A stretch of 64,000 nucleotides of DNA. Source: Photobacterium proteolyticum (GTDB lineage Bacteria > Pseudomonadota > Gammaproteobacteria > Enterobacterales > Vibrionaceae). The notes under the pieces were generated by a model, which was not told the DNA's origin, made no database searches, and saw only the letters and a list, made by a program, of their open reading frames with translations. The first letter of the stretch is position 1, and every line of letters begins with the position of its first letter. Location: NCBI RefSeq assembly GCF_001939735.1, contig NZ_MJIL01000084.1, positions 110,032-174,031 of the forward strand, written 5' to 3'. Shown piece after piece: positions 46,213-56,900 of the stretch. The position numbers and the translations under genes are program-made.

Positions 46213-46345
46213 AAACGACCTCGAAGCAGGCTTTCTGGAAAAAGTCGGCCCACCGGTTAGCATGCAATCGAGCTATTGGTTAGTCTGCTCTGCCAGCTTT
46301 GCCGAAACAAAGCGCTTCGAAGATGGCTAAGCGCCGAGATAAAGA
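46202..46345 (+). pseudogene. LysR C-terminal remnant
   Basis: The frame from 46202 reads MLIENDLEAGFLEKVGPPVS and SSYWLVCSASFAETKRFEDG, like the end of GcvA-type LysR proteins. Inserting one base at about 46326 would restore the typical ending FEDWLSAEIK, so a one-base deletion is likely. The rest of the gene is absent, replaced by the PhzF remnant. Confidence 0.55.
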
Positions 46346-46366
46346 AAAACAATACAACAGGACGTT

Positions 46367-47470
46367 ATGAGTAATTTATTCAAAGATATCTATTCAAAAT
46401 CCTTTTATGAGGAGTTTTCACAGATCCTCGCGCAGACTCTCCCTGTATTTGACAAGGAGGAATTTAATACGCTGATATTCAACGATGCATTTGCCGAACT
46501 CGAACTAAAAGAGCGAATGACTCATACCGCAACAGTTCTTCATCACTTTCTACCGGCAGACTTCGGCGACGCCGCTGAAACCATCAAACAGATCATTGAT
46601 AACCTGCGCTCGGCTGGCATCAGGGAGAAAAGCATTGAGTACATGTTTTTCCCTGAGTACATCGCTATGTATGGGATTGATGACTACGAAAATTCAATTG
46701 CAGCATTGGAATATGTTACCCAGTTTACCAGCTGCGAATTTGCTGTCAGGCCATACATCGTGAAGTACCAAGATAAAATGCTTAAGCAGATGCTCAGCTG
46801 GTCAACACACGACAATAACAAGGTGAGACGGCTTGCCAGTGAAGGAGCAAGGCCAAGGCTGCCATGGGCCATGGCCCTGCCGAGCCTGAAAAAGGATCCC
46901 AATCCCATCGGGCCTATATTAGACAACCTCAAAAATGACAGCTGTGAAGTTGTCAGAAGAAGCGCTGCCAACAACCTCAACGATATCTCTAAGGACAACC
47001 CGGAGTTCGTTATCTCACGGGCAAAAGAGTGGCTAGGTAGCAGCAAAGAAACTGACGCGCTAATCAAACACGCTTGCCGGACATTGTTAAAGCAAGGAAA
47101 CCCTGACGTTCTTCAGATCTTCGGCTTTGATAGTACAGACATTGAGTTATTCGATTTTAGGGTGACGACACCAGCCGTACAAATTGGCGATCAGTTGGAG
47201 TTTACCTTTTCACTGTTGAACCGCGGAGTATCACCGACAATGCTGCGTCTCGAATACGGACTTTACTACAAAAAACATAATGGCGACCTTTCGCGTAAAG
47301 TCTTTAAGATCAGTGAGCGAGAACTTGAACCTGGCCGGATATACGACATAAAGAGAAAGCAGAGCTTCAAGCCAATTACAACAAGAAAGCTTTACATTGG
47401 CACCCACCAGGTTTCTATCATCCTTAACGGGAAAGAGAACAAACGCGTGGAGTTTGAACTGATGGTATAG
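46367..47470 (+). CDS. DNA alkylation repair protein-like (AlkC/AlkD-type HEAT repeats)
   Basis: The 367-residue protein is rich in alpha-helical HEAT repeats in the first 250 residues, with the family segment NNKVRRLASEGARPRLPWAM and VVRRSAANNLNDISKDNPE. The C-terminal part (about 260-367) is a beta domain (FDFRVTTPAVQIGDQLEFTF). This is the arrangement of the COG4335-type AlkC-like proteins, which remove alkylated bases. It is a single gene with no nearby SOS or adaptive-response genes. Confidence 0.82.
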   Translation: MSNLFKDIYSKSFYEEFSQILAQTLPVFDKEEFNTLIFNDAFAELELKERMTHTATVLHHFLPADFGDAAETIKQIIDNLRSAGIREKSIEYMFFPEYIAMYGIDDYENSIAALEYVTQFTSCEFAVRPYIVKYQDKMLKQMLSWSTHDNNKVRRLASEGARPRLPWAMALPSLKKDPNPIGPILDNLKNDSCEVVRRSAANNLNDISKDNPEFVISRAKEWLGSSKETDALIKHACRTLLKQGNPDVLQIFGFDSTDIELFDFRVTTPAVQIGDQLEFTFSLLNRGVSPTMLRLEYGLYYKKHNGDLSRKVFKISERELEPGRIYDIKRKQSFKPITTRKLYIGTHQVSIILNGKENKRVEFELMV

Positions 47471-47811
47471 CCAAACAAATGAGAAAAGCCCTGCCTCTCT
47501 TTTTAAGTTCAATAATCACACGTTATGTAGAGGCTATGCTGTATTAAGACATTCAGGCCAGGCTTTGAGGCTTCCAAAGTATGAACCTTCCCTCTTCAGC
47601 CAGAAGATAGCTCACGCCTAGTTGCAATGAGCGTTTCTGGTGATGCCATTGTGAATTCATTACTATGAAAGAACTGGAGTAACGCTACCTTTCAGCACCT
47701 ATTTTCAGCTTTTAATCTATTTTACCAGTAATAGTTCAAAGAAGTTTCATGATTAACTTTTATTAGATAACCTTTACAACATTACAGTATTTAGGGGGAA
47801 TATCACAAGCA

Positions 47812-47837
47812 AAAAAAAGCTGGGCATCCAGCCCAGC
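47812..47837 (-). terminator. Minus-strand hairpin terminator
   Basis: GCTGGGC and GCCCAGC pair around five bases. On the minus strand they are followed by a run of T, a good intrinsic terminator shape for transcripts coming from the right. Confidence 0.65.
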
Positions 47838-47876
<39 letters not shown>

Positions 47877-48029
47877 TAACAATAACAATTAGCAGTGGCT
47901 CCTATGAAGCCTTGGTAAGAAGTATAGCGAGATAATATTGAATCTTAGCTGAACATAAACACGCTTATTGAAATACACATCAACAATAATCAGAACAAAT
48001 TCAAACGTTTAAATATTAACAACTTAAAC

Positions 48030-48060
48030 ACACAAACACTTAACAAGTAAGTGTTTGTGT
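48030..48060 (-). terminator. 13-bp perfect palindrome after the 55-residue ORF
   Basis: ACACAAACACTTA and TAAGTGTTTGTGT are exact reverse complements around ACAAG. The site lies about 60 bp beyond the stop codon of the small membrane protein on the minus strand and may end its transcript. Confidence 0.5.
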
Positions 48061-48121
48061 ATAAAATCTCTGTCATCAAGCAGATATTAAGCAACCGTTT
48101 GATTATGTTTCCAATAAGGTG

Positions 48122-48289
48122 TTATAGATAAAACTTCGGAGGCTTAACAATTAGCTGAACCTGAGGAATATCACTTGCAAAATATATCTCCAAATACCCA
48201 GACAACCAAAATCCAGCAATGGATGGAACTATAATAACGAAAGCAAAGACTATAACGCGAAATATAATGGGCATAATTACTTGCTTCAT
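48122..48289 (-). CDS. Small membrane protein (55 aa)
   Basis: The ORF starts MKQVIMPIIFRVIVFAFV, has one membrane helix (about residues 7-29) and ends VKPPKFYL. GGGGAAG lies five bases before the ATG. It follows the RND transporter gene on the same strand but is separated from it by a terminator hairpin at 48304. Hence it may be made from read-through or its own promoter. No family is recognised. Similar small proteins accompany several drug pumps, but that link is only suggested by position. Confidence 0.5.
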   Translation of the reverse strand: MKQVIMPIIFRVIVFAFVIIVPSIAGFWLSGYLEIYFASDIPQVQLIVKPPKFYL

Positions 48290-48303
48290 TTTTCTTCCCC
48301 GAT

Positions 48304-48330
48304 AAAAAGAGGGGATTGTCCCCTCTTTTT
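48304..48330 (-). terminator. Terminator of the RND pump operon
   Basis: AAAAAGAGGGGA and TCCCCTCTTTTT pair around a short loop, 6 bp after the RND stop. A- and T-runs on the two sides allow bidirectional use. Confidence 0.88.
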
Positions 48331-48335
48331 AATTT

Positions 48336-51300
48336 CTAAACTGAAGCCATTTCCAACTTTTCATCCACTGACGAGTGCTGATTCGGTATACGGAAGATCA
48401 TTGCGTAACTTACCGGAAGTACAACTAGCGTTAGAATGGTTGCAAAACCTAACCCAAATACAATGGTTACTGCCATTGCGGTAAAAAACGGGTCAAAAAA
48501 CAATGGAATCATCCCTAGCATTGTTGTACTGGCTGCCATACAAACAGGACGAACACGACTTACCGATGAATCAAAAACAGCTGCATACATACTCTTGCCT
48601 TCGGCAAGTTCAACATTGATCTGATCAACCAATACGATACCGTTTTTGATGATCATCCCGCTCAAGCTCAACATACCTAAAATTGCCATAAAACTAAGCG
48701 GAGCGTTAAACAGTAACAAGCCGGATGTAATACCAATCATTGCCAGCGGCACATTAAACCAAATTACCAATGGTTTTCTCACCGAGTTAAACAGCACCAC
48801 GGTGATCAAAAACATGGCAAGATACCCCATCGGTAACGAACTGAAAATACTCGTCTGAGCATCTCGGGAGGTTTCATATTCTCCCCCCCACTCCAACTCG
48901 TAGCCTTCCGGTAAAGCAATCGCCTCAACCTTATCGCGAATTTTGCGCAGTGCAGAGTCAGACGTCTCACCACTATCTAAGCCCGGATCAGCAAGAACAG
49001 ATATCATTCGTTTGCGATCACGGCGCATGATCAGCGGATTTTCCCATTCAGTTGCAAAATCATTGACCACCTGCGTAACCGGTACAAATGCACTGTTTTC
49101 TGTGCTCCATACCTGAAGTTTCAGCAAACTATCGGCATCCAAGCGCTCCTGCTCCGGCGCACGGGCAACAATTGGCATCAAATGGCTCTGTTCACGATAT
49201 GTGCCGACCGATTTACCACTGAAATTAATCAATAATGCATTGTCGAGATCTTGCTTGCTGATCCCCACCTCTCTTGCCTGAGCGAGGTTTAATTGTGGCC
49301 GAACAACGGATACCTGATTACGCCAGTCATGACGAATATTGGTAATAGACGGCTCATCCCGCATGATTTTTTCTGCCTGCGCAGCAAGTTGACGAAGCAC
49401 ATTCGGATCTTCTCCGTAAAAACGAGCTTCAATTTTCGCTGCAGGTGTCGGGCCGTTTTCCAGCATCTTGACCCGGAAATGAGCTTCAGGGTAGTTATCT
49501 TTTAGATACGCCGTTAATCCAGGCATTGCAGCCACCTGCGATTCCCGATCATCCATTTCAATAATTAGTTGCGCATAAGCTGTATACCCCTTTTCAGGCG
49601 TATAAGGTAATACGAATCGCTGCGAGCCTTGTCCAATAACAGATGTCAGGTTCTTCAAACCCATATGATGCTGCTGATCATATGCCATCAAATCCTTTTC
49701 TAGCTCACTGACAAACGCTTCTGTACCGCGTGAATCTGTTCCTTCCTGCATCCAGACATCCACAAAGAAAATTGGCGTATTAGACGGTGGGAAGAATACA
49801 TTTTTGACATAGCCCATCCCGAACAAGGCGGCAACCAACATGACAACCACAGTCGAGATAGTCAGTACACGAAAACGCATAGCGAAGCTCAAAATGCCTC
49901 GGTAGGCATTAAAGAACCAGCCTTTATACAGATCCTGAGGTTCATCGCTGCTGGTATTGCCATCTTTAAATAGCAAATAACAGAAAAACGGCGTAATCGT
50001 AATCGCAGTGATCCAGCTGATAAATAGCGAAATCAACAGAACTTTGAACAATGACGCACAGAACTCACCGGTCGCATCTTGCGACAGACCAATTGGCGCA
50101 AACGCCAAGATGGCAATGACAGTCGCGCCAAGCAACGGCCACTGGGTTTGCTTTACCACATCACCAGCAGCTTCCAATCGAGTCTGACCGCGCTGTAAGC
50201 CGATCAGAATGCCCTCGGTTACCACAATGGCATTATCAACCAACATCCCGAGTGCAATAATCAGTGCCCCCAGAGAGATAATTTGCAGCTGTATTCCCAG
50301 CACATTCATCACGATGAAGGTGCCGAAGATGGTCAACAGCAATACTACTCCCATCAATATCCCGGAGCGCAACCCCATAAACACCAGCAGAATAACAATA
50401 ACAATGGCGACTGACTGGCCAAGGTTCACCAGAAACCCGGTGACCGATACATCTACCACAGCACCCTGATCATAGACGGTATTCAATGCCATACCCATCG
50501 GCAGACGACTTTCCAGCTGTTCGATTTTATCGGCTATCGCCTTGGAGACATCAACAACATTTACTCCGGTACTGAACGAAATGCCCAGCGACAGTGCGCG
50601 CTCTCCCATATTGCGGTACAGCAGATCTGGCGTTTCCGTTATCGTTTTATAGACCTTGGCGATATCACCCAGATAAACCAAGTCACCGCTACCCGGAGGG
50701 CTGACCAGCAAACGCTCCATCTCTTTCACCCCCGAAAACTCCCCCGTCGGATGAATTCGGATTCGGCCATCACCAATGCGGATCTTACCGGCGTTAGAAA
50801 CCACATTTTGAGTCTGGATCAGGCTATAGATGTAGTTCTGATCCAACCCCAATGCGGCTAGTTTCTGCTGGCTGATCTCAACAACGACCTGCTCTTGTGG
50901 TCCACCCACAACAGAAACTTTCTTTACACCATCAATCAGAACCAGTTCACGGCGCAGAAAATCAGCATAGTTCTCGAGCTCGCGATAGGTATATCCTTCG
51001 CCCTTGATGTTCATCAGAATGCCAAACACATCGGAGTAATCATCAATGACCATCGGCGGTACAACACCAGGCGGCAACTTTACAACAGCATCATTGACCT
51101 TACGGCGCAGCTCGTCCCAAATTTGCGGCAGCATAGTCACGTCGTAACGCTCCTGCATTTCCACTTCAATTTGAGACAACCCTGCACTGTTTATCGATGT
51201 GATGTGCTTTACCTGCTGCATCTGCTGTATGGCATCTTCCAGCGGTAGCGTCACCTCTTCTTCGACCTGTTCTGGCGAGGCACCAGGATATGGTGTAATT

Positions 51301-51440
51301 ACCAGCGCACTTTTGAGGGTAAACTCAGGAAACTCCAGCTGACCGAGGCCGGTAAACGACACAGCCCCGCCAATTAACATCAGCAGGACAAACATCCAGC
51401 TGATCACTTTGTTCTTGATACTGTAATAAGCAATATTCAT
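48336..51440 (-). CDS. RND-family efflux transporter (HAE1-type inner-membrane pump)
   Basis: The 1034-residue protein has the RND layout: first membrane helix at about 11-30, a large periplasmic domain, a cluster of helices around 340-480 including the proton-relay Asp in ALIIALGMLVDNAIVVTEG near 397, a second periplasmic domain and five final helices (about 855-1020). Together with the membrane-fusion gene just upstream it should expel drugs or other toxic compounds. The outer-membrane TolC component is not encoded here. Confidence 0.95.
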   Translation of the reverse strand: MNIAYYSIKNKVISWMFVLLMLIGGAVSFTGLGQLEFPEFTLKSALVITPYPGASPEQVEEEVTLPLEDAIQQMQQVKHITSINSAGLSQIEVEMQERYDVTMLPQIWDELRRKVNDAVVKLPPGVVPPMVIDDYSDVFGILMNIKGEGYTYRELENYADFLRRELVLIDGVKKVSVVGGPQEQVVVEISQQKLAALGLDQNYIYSLIQTQNVVSNAGKIRIGDGRIRIHPTGEFSGVKEMERLLVSPPGSGDLVYLGDIAKVYKTITETPDLLYRNMGERALSLGISFSTGVNVVDVSKAIADKIEQLESRLPMGMALNTVYDQGAVVDVSVTGFLVNLGQSVAIVIVILLVFMGLRSGILMGVVLLLTIFGTFIVMNVLGIQLQIISLGALIIALGMLVDNAIVVTEGILIGLQRGQTRLEAAGDVVKQTQWPLLGATVIAILAFAPIGLSQDATGEFCASLFKVLLISLFISWITAITITPFFCYLLFKDGNTSSDEPQDLYKGWFFNAYRGILSFAMRFRVLTISTVVVMLVAALFGMGYVKNVFFPPSNTPIFFVDVWMQEGTDSRGTEAFVSELEKDLMAYDQQHHMGLKNLTSVIGQGSQRFVLPYTPEKGYTAYAQLIIEMDDRESQVAAMPGLTAYLKDNYPEAHFRVKMLENGPTPAAKIEARFYGEDPNVLRQLAAQAEKIMRDEPSITNIRHDWRNQVSVVRPQLNLAQAREVGISKQDLDNALLINFSGKSVGTYREQSHLMPIVARAPEQERLDADSLLKLQVWSTENSAFVPVTQVVNDFATEWENPLIMRRDRKRMISVLADPGLDSGETSDSALRKIRDKVEAIALPEGYELEWGGEYETSRDAQTSIFSSLPMGYLAMFLITVVLFNSVRKPLVIWFNVPLAMIGITSGLLLFNAPLSFMAILGMLSLSGMIIKNGIVLVDQINVELAEGKSMYAAVFDSSVSRVRPVCMAASTTMLGMIPLFFDPFFTAMAVTIVFGLGFATILTLVVLPVSYAMIFRIPNQHSSVDEKLEMASV

Positions 51441-51443
51441 GGA

Positions 51444-52535
51444 TTATACGCCCCGCTCCCAACGAAGTGGTTTAACATCCATATCCTGCTTTAACACGCT
51501 CGCTCCAACCGCGACGATCTGATCACCTTTAGTAATGCCTGACAGTACTTCAATTCCCTGTGCACGTACTTGTCCCAGCGTAACCTCGACGGACTCCAGC
51601 TTGTGAGAGTCCGCATTGTAGCGCCATACGCTAGTTTGCTGTGTCTCGTCACTTCGGAATATGGCTGTCTGCGGCAGCACAGCGATCACCGAACTGGCTT
51701 CCTGGTTCATCACTGCCATATCAAGCAACAGCTCAGCACTCATTCCCGGCAATACGTTGAGGCTTTCAGGACGAACAAGGCTAAACACCACTTCATAAGT
51801 CTGGGTACCCGGGCTGACCTTGCTGGCATGCTCTTTATAGGACACCGGGTAAAGTGCATCTCGCGATCCGAAACGCACCAGAGGTTGGTACTTCTCGCTC
51901 AATCCCTTGTTATTGAGTGTCAGCAACAAGGATTCCGGCACCTGGATTTGCACATCCAGTAACTGATCTCCCTGAAGAGACAAAACAACCTGTGTCGGCT
52001 GGATCATCTGGTGATTATCCAGCGCAACCTTGGCGACAATGCCGGAAAACGGCGCTGTCAGCCGTGTGTAGTCAAGCTGATCGCGAGCTATTGCCAATGC
52101 CGCCTTGGCTGACTTTAGTGTGGCTTTGGCGGTATCGTATTCTGCCTTCGAGATCAGCTTTCGTTTATAGATCTCTTCTTTACGCTTAAAGTCGACAGCT
52201 GCCAGTTCATAATTGGCTTCTGCATCCATTAAGGCATTCTTGGCATCACGCTCATCCAACTGTGCCAATAGCTGGCCCTTTTCCACCTTTTGTCCTTCGA
52301 TCAGATCTAGGTTGACCAACTCACCACCGATTCGAAATGCCAAGTCAGCCTGCTGGCTGGCCGCTACTCTGGCCGGGAAAATTCGAGTCTGTTGGCTGGA
52401 TGCATCTCCGATAGTCATGAGCTTTACCGGGCGCGCTTTATCCTGTTGCGGGGCGGCACTTTCCGCAAAGCCACACCCGGTAAGAAGAGTGCTTGAGATC
52501 AAAATAGCGAGAGCACTCAAAGAGGCCGATTTCAT
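51444..52535 (-). CDS. RND membrane-fusion (adaptor) lipoprotein
   Basis: The N-terminus has a lipobox (TLLTGC). The 363-residue protein has a biotinyl-lipoyl-like domain (EGQKVEKGQLLAQLDERDA and APFSGIVAKVALDNHQM), coiled-coil helices between about 100 and 165, and the beta-barrel region beyond 190. It links the RND pump to an outer-membrane channel. The gene is three bases before the RND gene and divergent from a LysR regulator. Confidence 0.93.
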   Translation of the reverse strand: MKSASLSALAILISSTLLTGCGFAESAAPQQDKARPVKLMTIGDASSQQTRIFPARVAASQQADLAFRIGGELVNLDLIEGQKVEKGQLLAQLDERDAKNALMDAEANYELAAVDFKRKEEIYKRKLISKAEYDTAKATLKSAKAALAIARDQLDYTRLTAPFSGIVAKVALDNHQMIQPTQVVLSLQGDQLLDVQIQVPESLLLTLNNKGLSEKYQPLVRFGSRDALYPVSYKEHASKVSPGTQTYEVVFSLVRPESLNVLPGMSAELLLDMAVMNQEASSVIAVLPQTAIFRSDETQQTSVWRYNADSHKLESVEVTLGQVRAQGIEVLSGITKGDQIVAVGASVLKQDMDVKPLRWERGV

Positions 52536-52668
52536 AAAAGTCTTTCCATTATTGTGATTTCTATAACAATTCTATCGTGCTAGAGTGTTCATAAATACAA
52601 AACAATTAAAGACTCTCGGTTCCGGATTTCGGTACAACCGCCGATTTCATACGATTTAGGCATACTCA

Positions 52669-53604
52669 ATGAAGACAGAAGATCTCAAACTATTCCATCA
52701 GATAGTAGAAACAGGCAGTATGAGCAAGGCATCAAAAATACTTAATTTGCCAAAATCAAGTATCAGCCGCCGATTGAAAGGACTGGAAGACGAGCTGAAT
52801 TTGCAACTATTTCATAGACAGAATCGTTCAATACTGCTGACTGAAGCCGGCAACATTCTTTACGAAAACTCCAAATCCGCTCTTAACCAGCTCGAGCTCA
52901 GTATTGAAAAAGCAACAGCACCTAAGCAAGAAATCACCGGTCATCTACGTATCCAAGTACTGCCTCTACCCAACCTGCTCAACATTGGCAGCACGATTTT
53001 CAAATTTATGGATCGCCATCCGAAACTCACTGTCGAGGTTATCAGCAGCACAGAGGATAAAAACTTAGTGAACAATCACATTGATGTGGCGTTTCGCATC
53101 GGTGAAAAGATAGATGAGCCAAACCTCATCGCCCGCCCGTTTATCTCCGCTCACCTAGGGCTATATGCAAGCCCAGACTACATTGAAACACACGGAATGC
53201 CGACAAAGTTTGCTGATCTTGATAATCATAACGTCATCCGTTTTCGCTTTCCCGACGGGCATATCCTTGATCGTCTCCCCATTGGCAAAGAGCCAGAATT
53301 ACAGAAAGTTTCCGGCGATCTAATCATGAACAGCATGCCGTTAATCATTGAAGCCTGTATCCTTGGCAGGGGCATTAGTTATGTGCCAGAGCAACTTGCC
53401 AGCCGTTATGTAGAGCATGGCGAATTAATCCGATTATTCGACCATATCGAGCCCTTTGTCGGCCACGGCTGGATGGTTTATCAGCCACTTGCCAACCTCT
53501 CACTCGCAGCCAGAACCTTTATCGATTTCGCACTGGCGGAGATGGAAGCCAGCGCTGACTTCTGCAGCTCGGATTCTGAAGTATTAGACAAGCTATTGAT
53601 TTAA
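52669..53604 (+). CDS. LysR-family transcriptional regulator
   Basis: The 311-residue protein has the LysR helix-turn-helix (LKLFHQIVETGSMSKASKIL, SSISRRLKGLEDEL) and the effector domain of the CrgA/DmlR-like group (GHLRIQVLPLP, VDVAFRIGE-like and GRGISYVPEQLA). It is divergent from the RND operon across 133 bp and probably regulates it. The ligand is unknown. Confidence 0.92.
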   Translation: MKTEDLKLFHQIVETGSMSKASKILNLPKSSISRRLKGLEDELNLQLFHRQNRSILLTEAGNILYENSKSALNQLELSIEKATAPKQEITGHLRIQVLPLPNLLNIGSTIFKFMDRHPKLTVEVISSTEDKNLVNNHIDVAFRIGEKIDEPNLIARPFISAHLGLYASPDYIETHGMPTKFADLDNHNVIRFRFPDGHILDRLPIGKEPELQKVSGDLIMNSMPLIIEACILGRGISYVPEQLASRYVEHGELIRLFDHIEPFVGHGWMVYQPLANLSLAARTFIDFALAEMEASADFCSSDSEVLDKLLI

Positions 53605-53664
53605 GAACTCAGCCAGCCTGAGAGCGCCACCCGAACTCAACACATACGAAAAAGCCCTTCAACG

Positions 53665-53697
53665 GCAGGGCAAGCCTCAACGAATGTCTTGCCCTGC
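53665..53697 (+). terminator. Hairpin downstream of the LysR gene
   Basis: GCAGGGCAAG and CTTGCCCTGC form a perfect 10-bp stem, 60 bp after the stop. It lacks a T-tract. Confidence 0.4.
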
Positions 53698-53919
53698 ACA
53701 CAAGTTCAACGACGTCCAAGGCACACCTGCTCCTATGCCCTACGAAAAGCTCACTTAACGTTCAAACAATCATCCCAAAAAATACATTCTTAACACTTCA
53801 TCACAAAACCGTTAGTGGTTATGCACCTGATTTTGTACTATGCATCACTGTTAGCTATAACTCAGTCAAAGCTATAAAAATTGAAAATTAACGAATCAGT
53901 GGCTTTCAAGAAAGATATA

Positions 53920-56900
53920 ATGAATCAGGCGCAAGGAACATTTAGCACTATTGAAGATCGCTTTTGTTCAAATAACTACACCATCTTAGAAAAAATAGGT
54001 GAAGGCGGTTTCGGACAAGTTTATAAGGCTAGGCAAATAAGCACTCAAAAACTTGTCGCCATCAAGTTTCTAAGGCTGAATGAAGCTGAATCTCAGCAGA
54101 AAAAGCAAAGGAGCATCGCACGCTTTAATAGAGAGTGCGATCTGGTGCGTCGCCTTAACCATCCGAATATTGTTTCTCTGATTGATAAAGGTCAGCAGGG
54201 TGATGGACTGCTATACGCCGTATACGAATATGTCAATGGTGAAACACTAAAGGAGCATTTGGACTCTCAAGGTCCGTTACTCCCTGCAGATGCCGCGGAG
54301 ATCATGGCCTGCGTCCTTGATGCGCTAGCTCATGCCCATGAACTAGGTATTGTTCACAGAGACATTAAGCCAGCCAACATTATGCTATTTAAAGTTGGGG
54401 CTAAGCAGCATGTCAAAATCCTCGACTTTGGTATCAGTACACTTAAAAGCGACGCCAAGCAAACTGACTTTCAAACGCTGACCTTAAATGATGAAGTGCT
54501 CGGTACCCCCAAATATAGTGCTCCAGAACAGCTAAGAGGAGAACCATCACTACCCCAAACTGATATATATGTCTGGGGACTCGTGTTTATCGAGTGCTTA
54601 ACTGGCGTCTCTACGATTAAAGGCACTAGTGCTGCAACGGTTTTTTACCATCAACTCAGTTCTACCAATGTCCCGCTAGGCATCTTAGCTGGGCATCATT
54701 CAGCCTCATTTTTCAGACGTGTGCTGCATAAAAAAGCCCTTGAACGCCCGGGAAATACTGTCGATTTATATAACGAGTTTCAAAAACTCAATTTCTCCGA
54801 CCTAGTACCTTCCTCTGCCAAGCTGAACAATGAGGCGGGCGATCATGCGACAGAAATTCTCGCGACTCAAACGGGAACATATTCATCAACTTATTCCCGG
54901 TTTATTGAACGAAAACAAATCTCTGCACTATGTGTCATTTTGTCAGAACCAGAAGGCACACCTGATTATATTACCTATGAAAAGCAAGACATCATTGAAA
55001 TGCTTTTGGCTGACCAACATCACCAATGTGTAGACATTGCATTGCGTTATGGAGCAAGCCAAGTGGGTACAATTGGCGACACCACTCTATTCTATTTTGG
55101 CTACCCTGTCGTGAGTGACAATGACAGCCGCCTCTGTGCAAGAGCTGCGCTCGACATCTGGAATAACTTGAACAGTAAACAAGAACAGCTGTTTGAAAAG
55201 CACGGCGTGAATCTAGAGCTAAGAATTGGGCTCACAAAAGGGATGATGCGAAGCATTGGCGGAAATCTCCCCGAAGGAAGAGTTGCAACAGATGCCATGT
55301 CTTTAGCTAGAAATGCAAAGCCAGATGAGATCGTTTGCTCTAGCCAGTTTCAAGGCATGCTCAGCGAGCAACTGATATTCGAGCCACAAAAAGATGTGTC
55401 AGTACCTTCATCATTGCAAAAGTATATTCTTAAAGGAGAACGATTCTCCGAATCTTTCGGCTTTTTGCGCACTGTCAAATCCCACGGAGCAATGTTTGGT
55501 CGGCAAGATGCCTTCGATAAACTGTCATTAATAGATAGCCCTAGCAGCACCACGCCTCTCTTCCACTTATACGGAGATGCTGGTATCGGTAAATCTCGTC
55601 TCCTGTTAGGACTCAAAGAGAGCTACACAAATACAAGCGTGGTAACACTCCAGTGCTTACCTGAATATAAAACAAATGCCTTATACCCGATTTTAAACCT
55701 CATCACCGCGTATTTTGAGCTCAACAGTCCCGAAGCTGATCACCACTTAACTCAGGCAATGAGCTCTCTATCAGCACCTTTGGCTGAAAGAGAAAACTGC
55801 ACAGCTATTTTGCGGGCATGGCTTCAGCCATACTCCCGTCTTAGTGCCTACAGTGAACAGCTGATAAATCACTCTCTTGACAATCTCTCTCTTAATGAAC
55901 AAAAAAAGCTGTTGTTTATTGCTATATCACATCTACTCTCTTTAATAAGTGATGAGAAGCAAGGTGATGGCCATAGAACATCGACACTCTTTGTGTGTGA
56001 AGATCTGCACTGGGCTGATACGACAACAATCGAGTTTATTCGTTATTTCGTCGCTTCCGACTGGTTAGCAGAACACCACATTCGCTGGCTAAACAGTTCG
56101 CGTAATCCGCTTCCTGACGCTCTCGTCGAGTCAACTTACTCAATAGTCAAACTCACCACCCTAACAAAGTCCGATTGTCACAGCTTCATTCGATATTTGC
56201 TCGATAGCCAACACGTGAGTAAAAAAGTCGAAGACTTACTCACCGAACGAAGCGATGGCAACCCTCTCTTTCTCGAAGAATTAGTTACTTACGCTCAAAG
56301 AAATGCGCTCATAAAAAAAGTAAATGGTCAGCTGGACTTTGTAGTCTCTGAACCTGAGTCGCAGGTGCCCGAGAACCTAAGAGAGTCATTACAACAAAAA
56401 CTGGATGGGCTTGTGTTCGCCAAAGACACGGCTCAACTCGCTGCAGCGATTGGTAGAACGTTTAGTGAGCAGTTGATTCATGCTGCATCTGACAAAGATG
56501 CAAGCCAACTACAATCTGATTTAGAAGAACTCCAGAGAGCGAACTTAATCTACATTCAACGCAATGTAGACGGCAACCAATATCAGTTTAAGCACGCGCT
56601 AGTTCGTGATGCCGTTTATGAAAGCACAACCATACAACCAACAATCCATAGCCACATTGCATGTGCCATGGAACAGAATTTCAATACTGGGGAATACTCT
56701 GCGGCCATGGTTGCTGAGCAATGGGCAAAAGCTCAGCGCCCAAGTCTTGCGGTACCGTACTACTTACAAGCGGGAGAACAATCTTCCCACTCGTCTATCG
56801 TGGAAGATGCAATTACCTACTATGAAAAAGCGCTCGCGCTCTCTAACGAGGATATTTCTGAGCACGTTTCAAAGAAGACAAAAATACAAGCGCTTATTGG

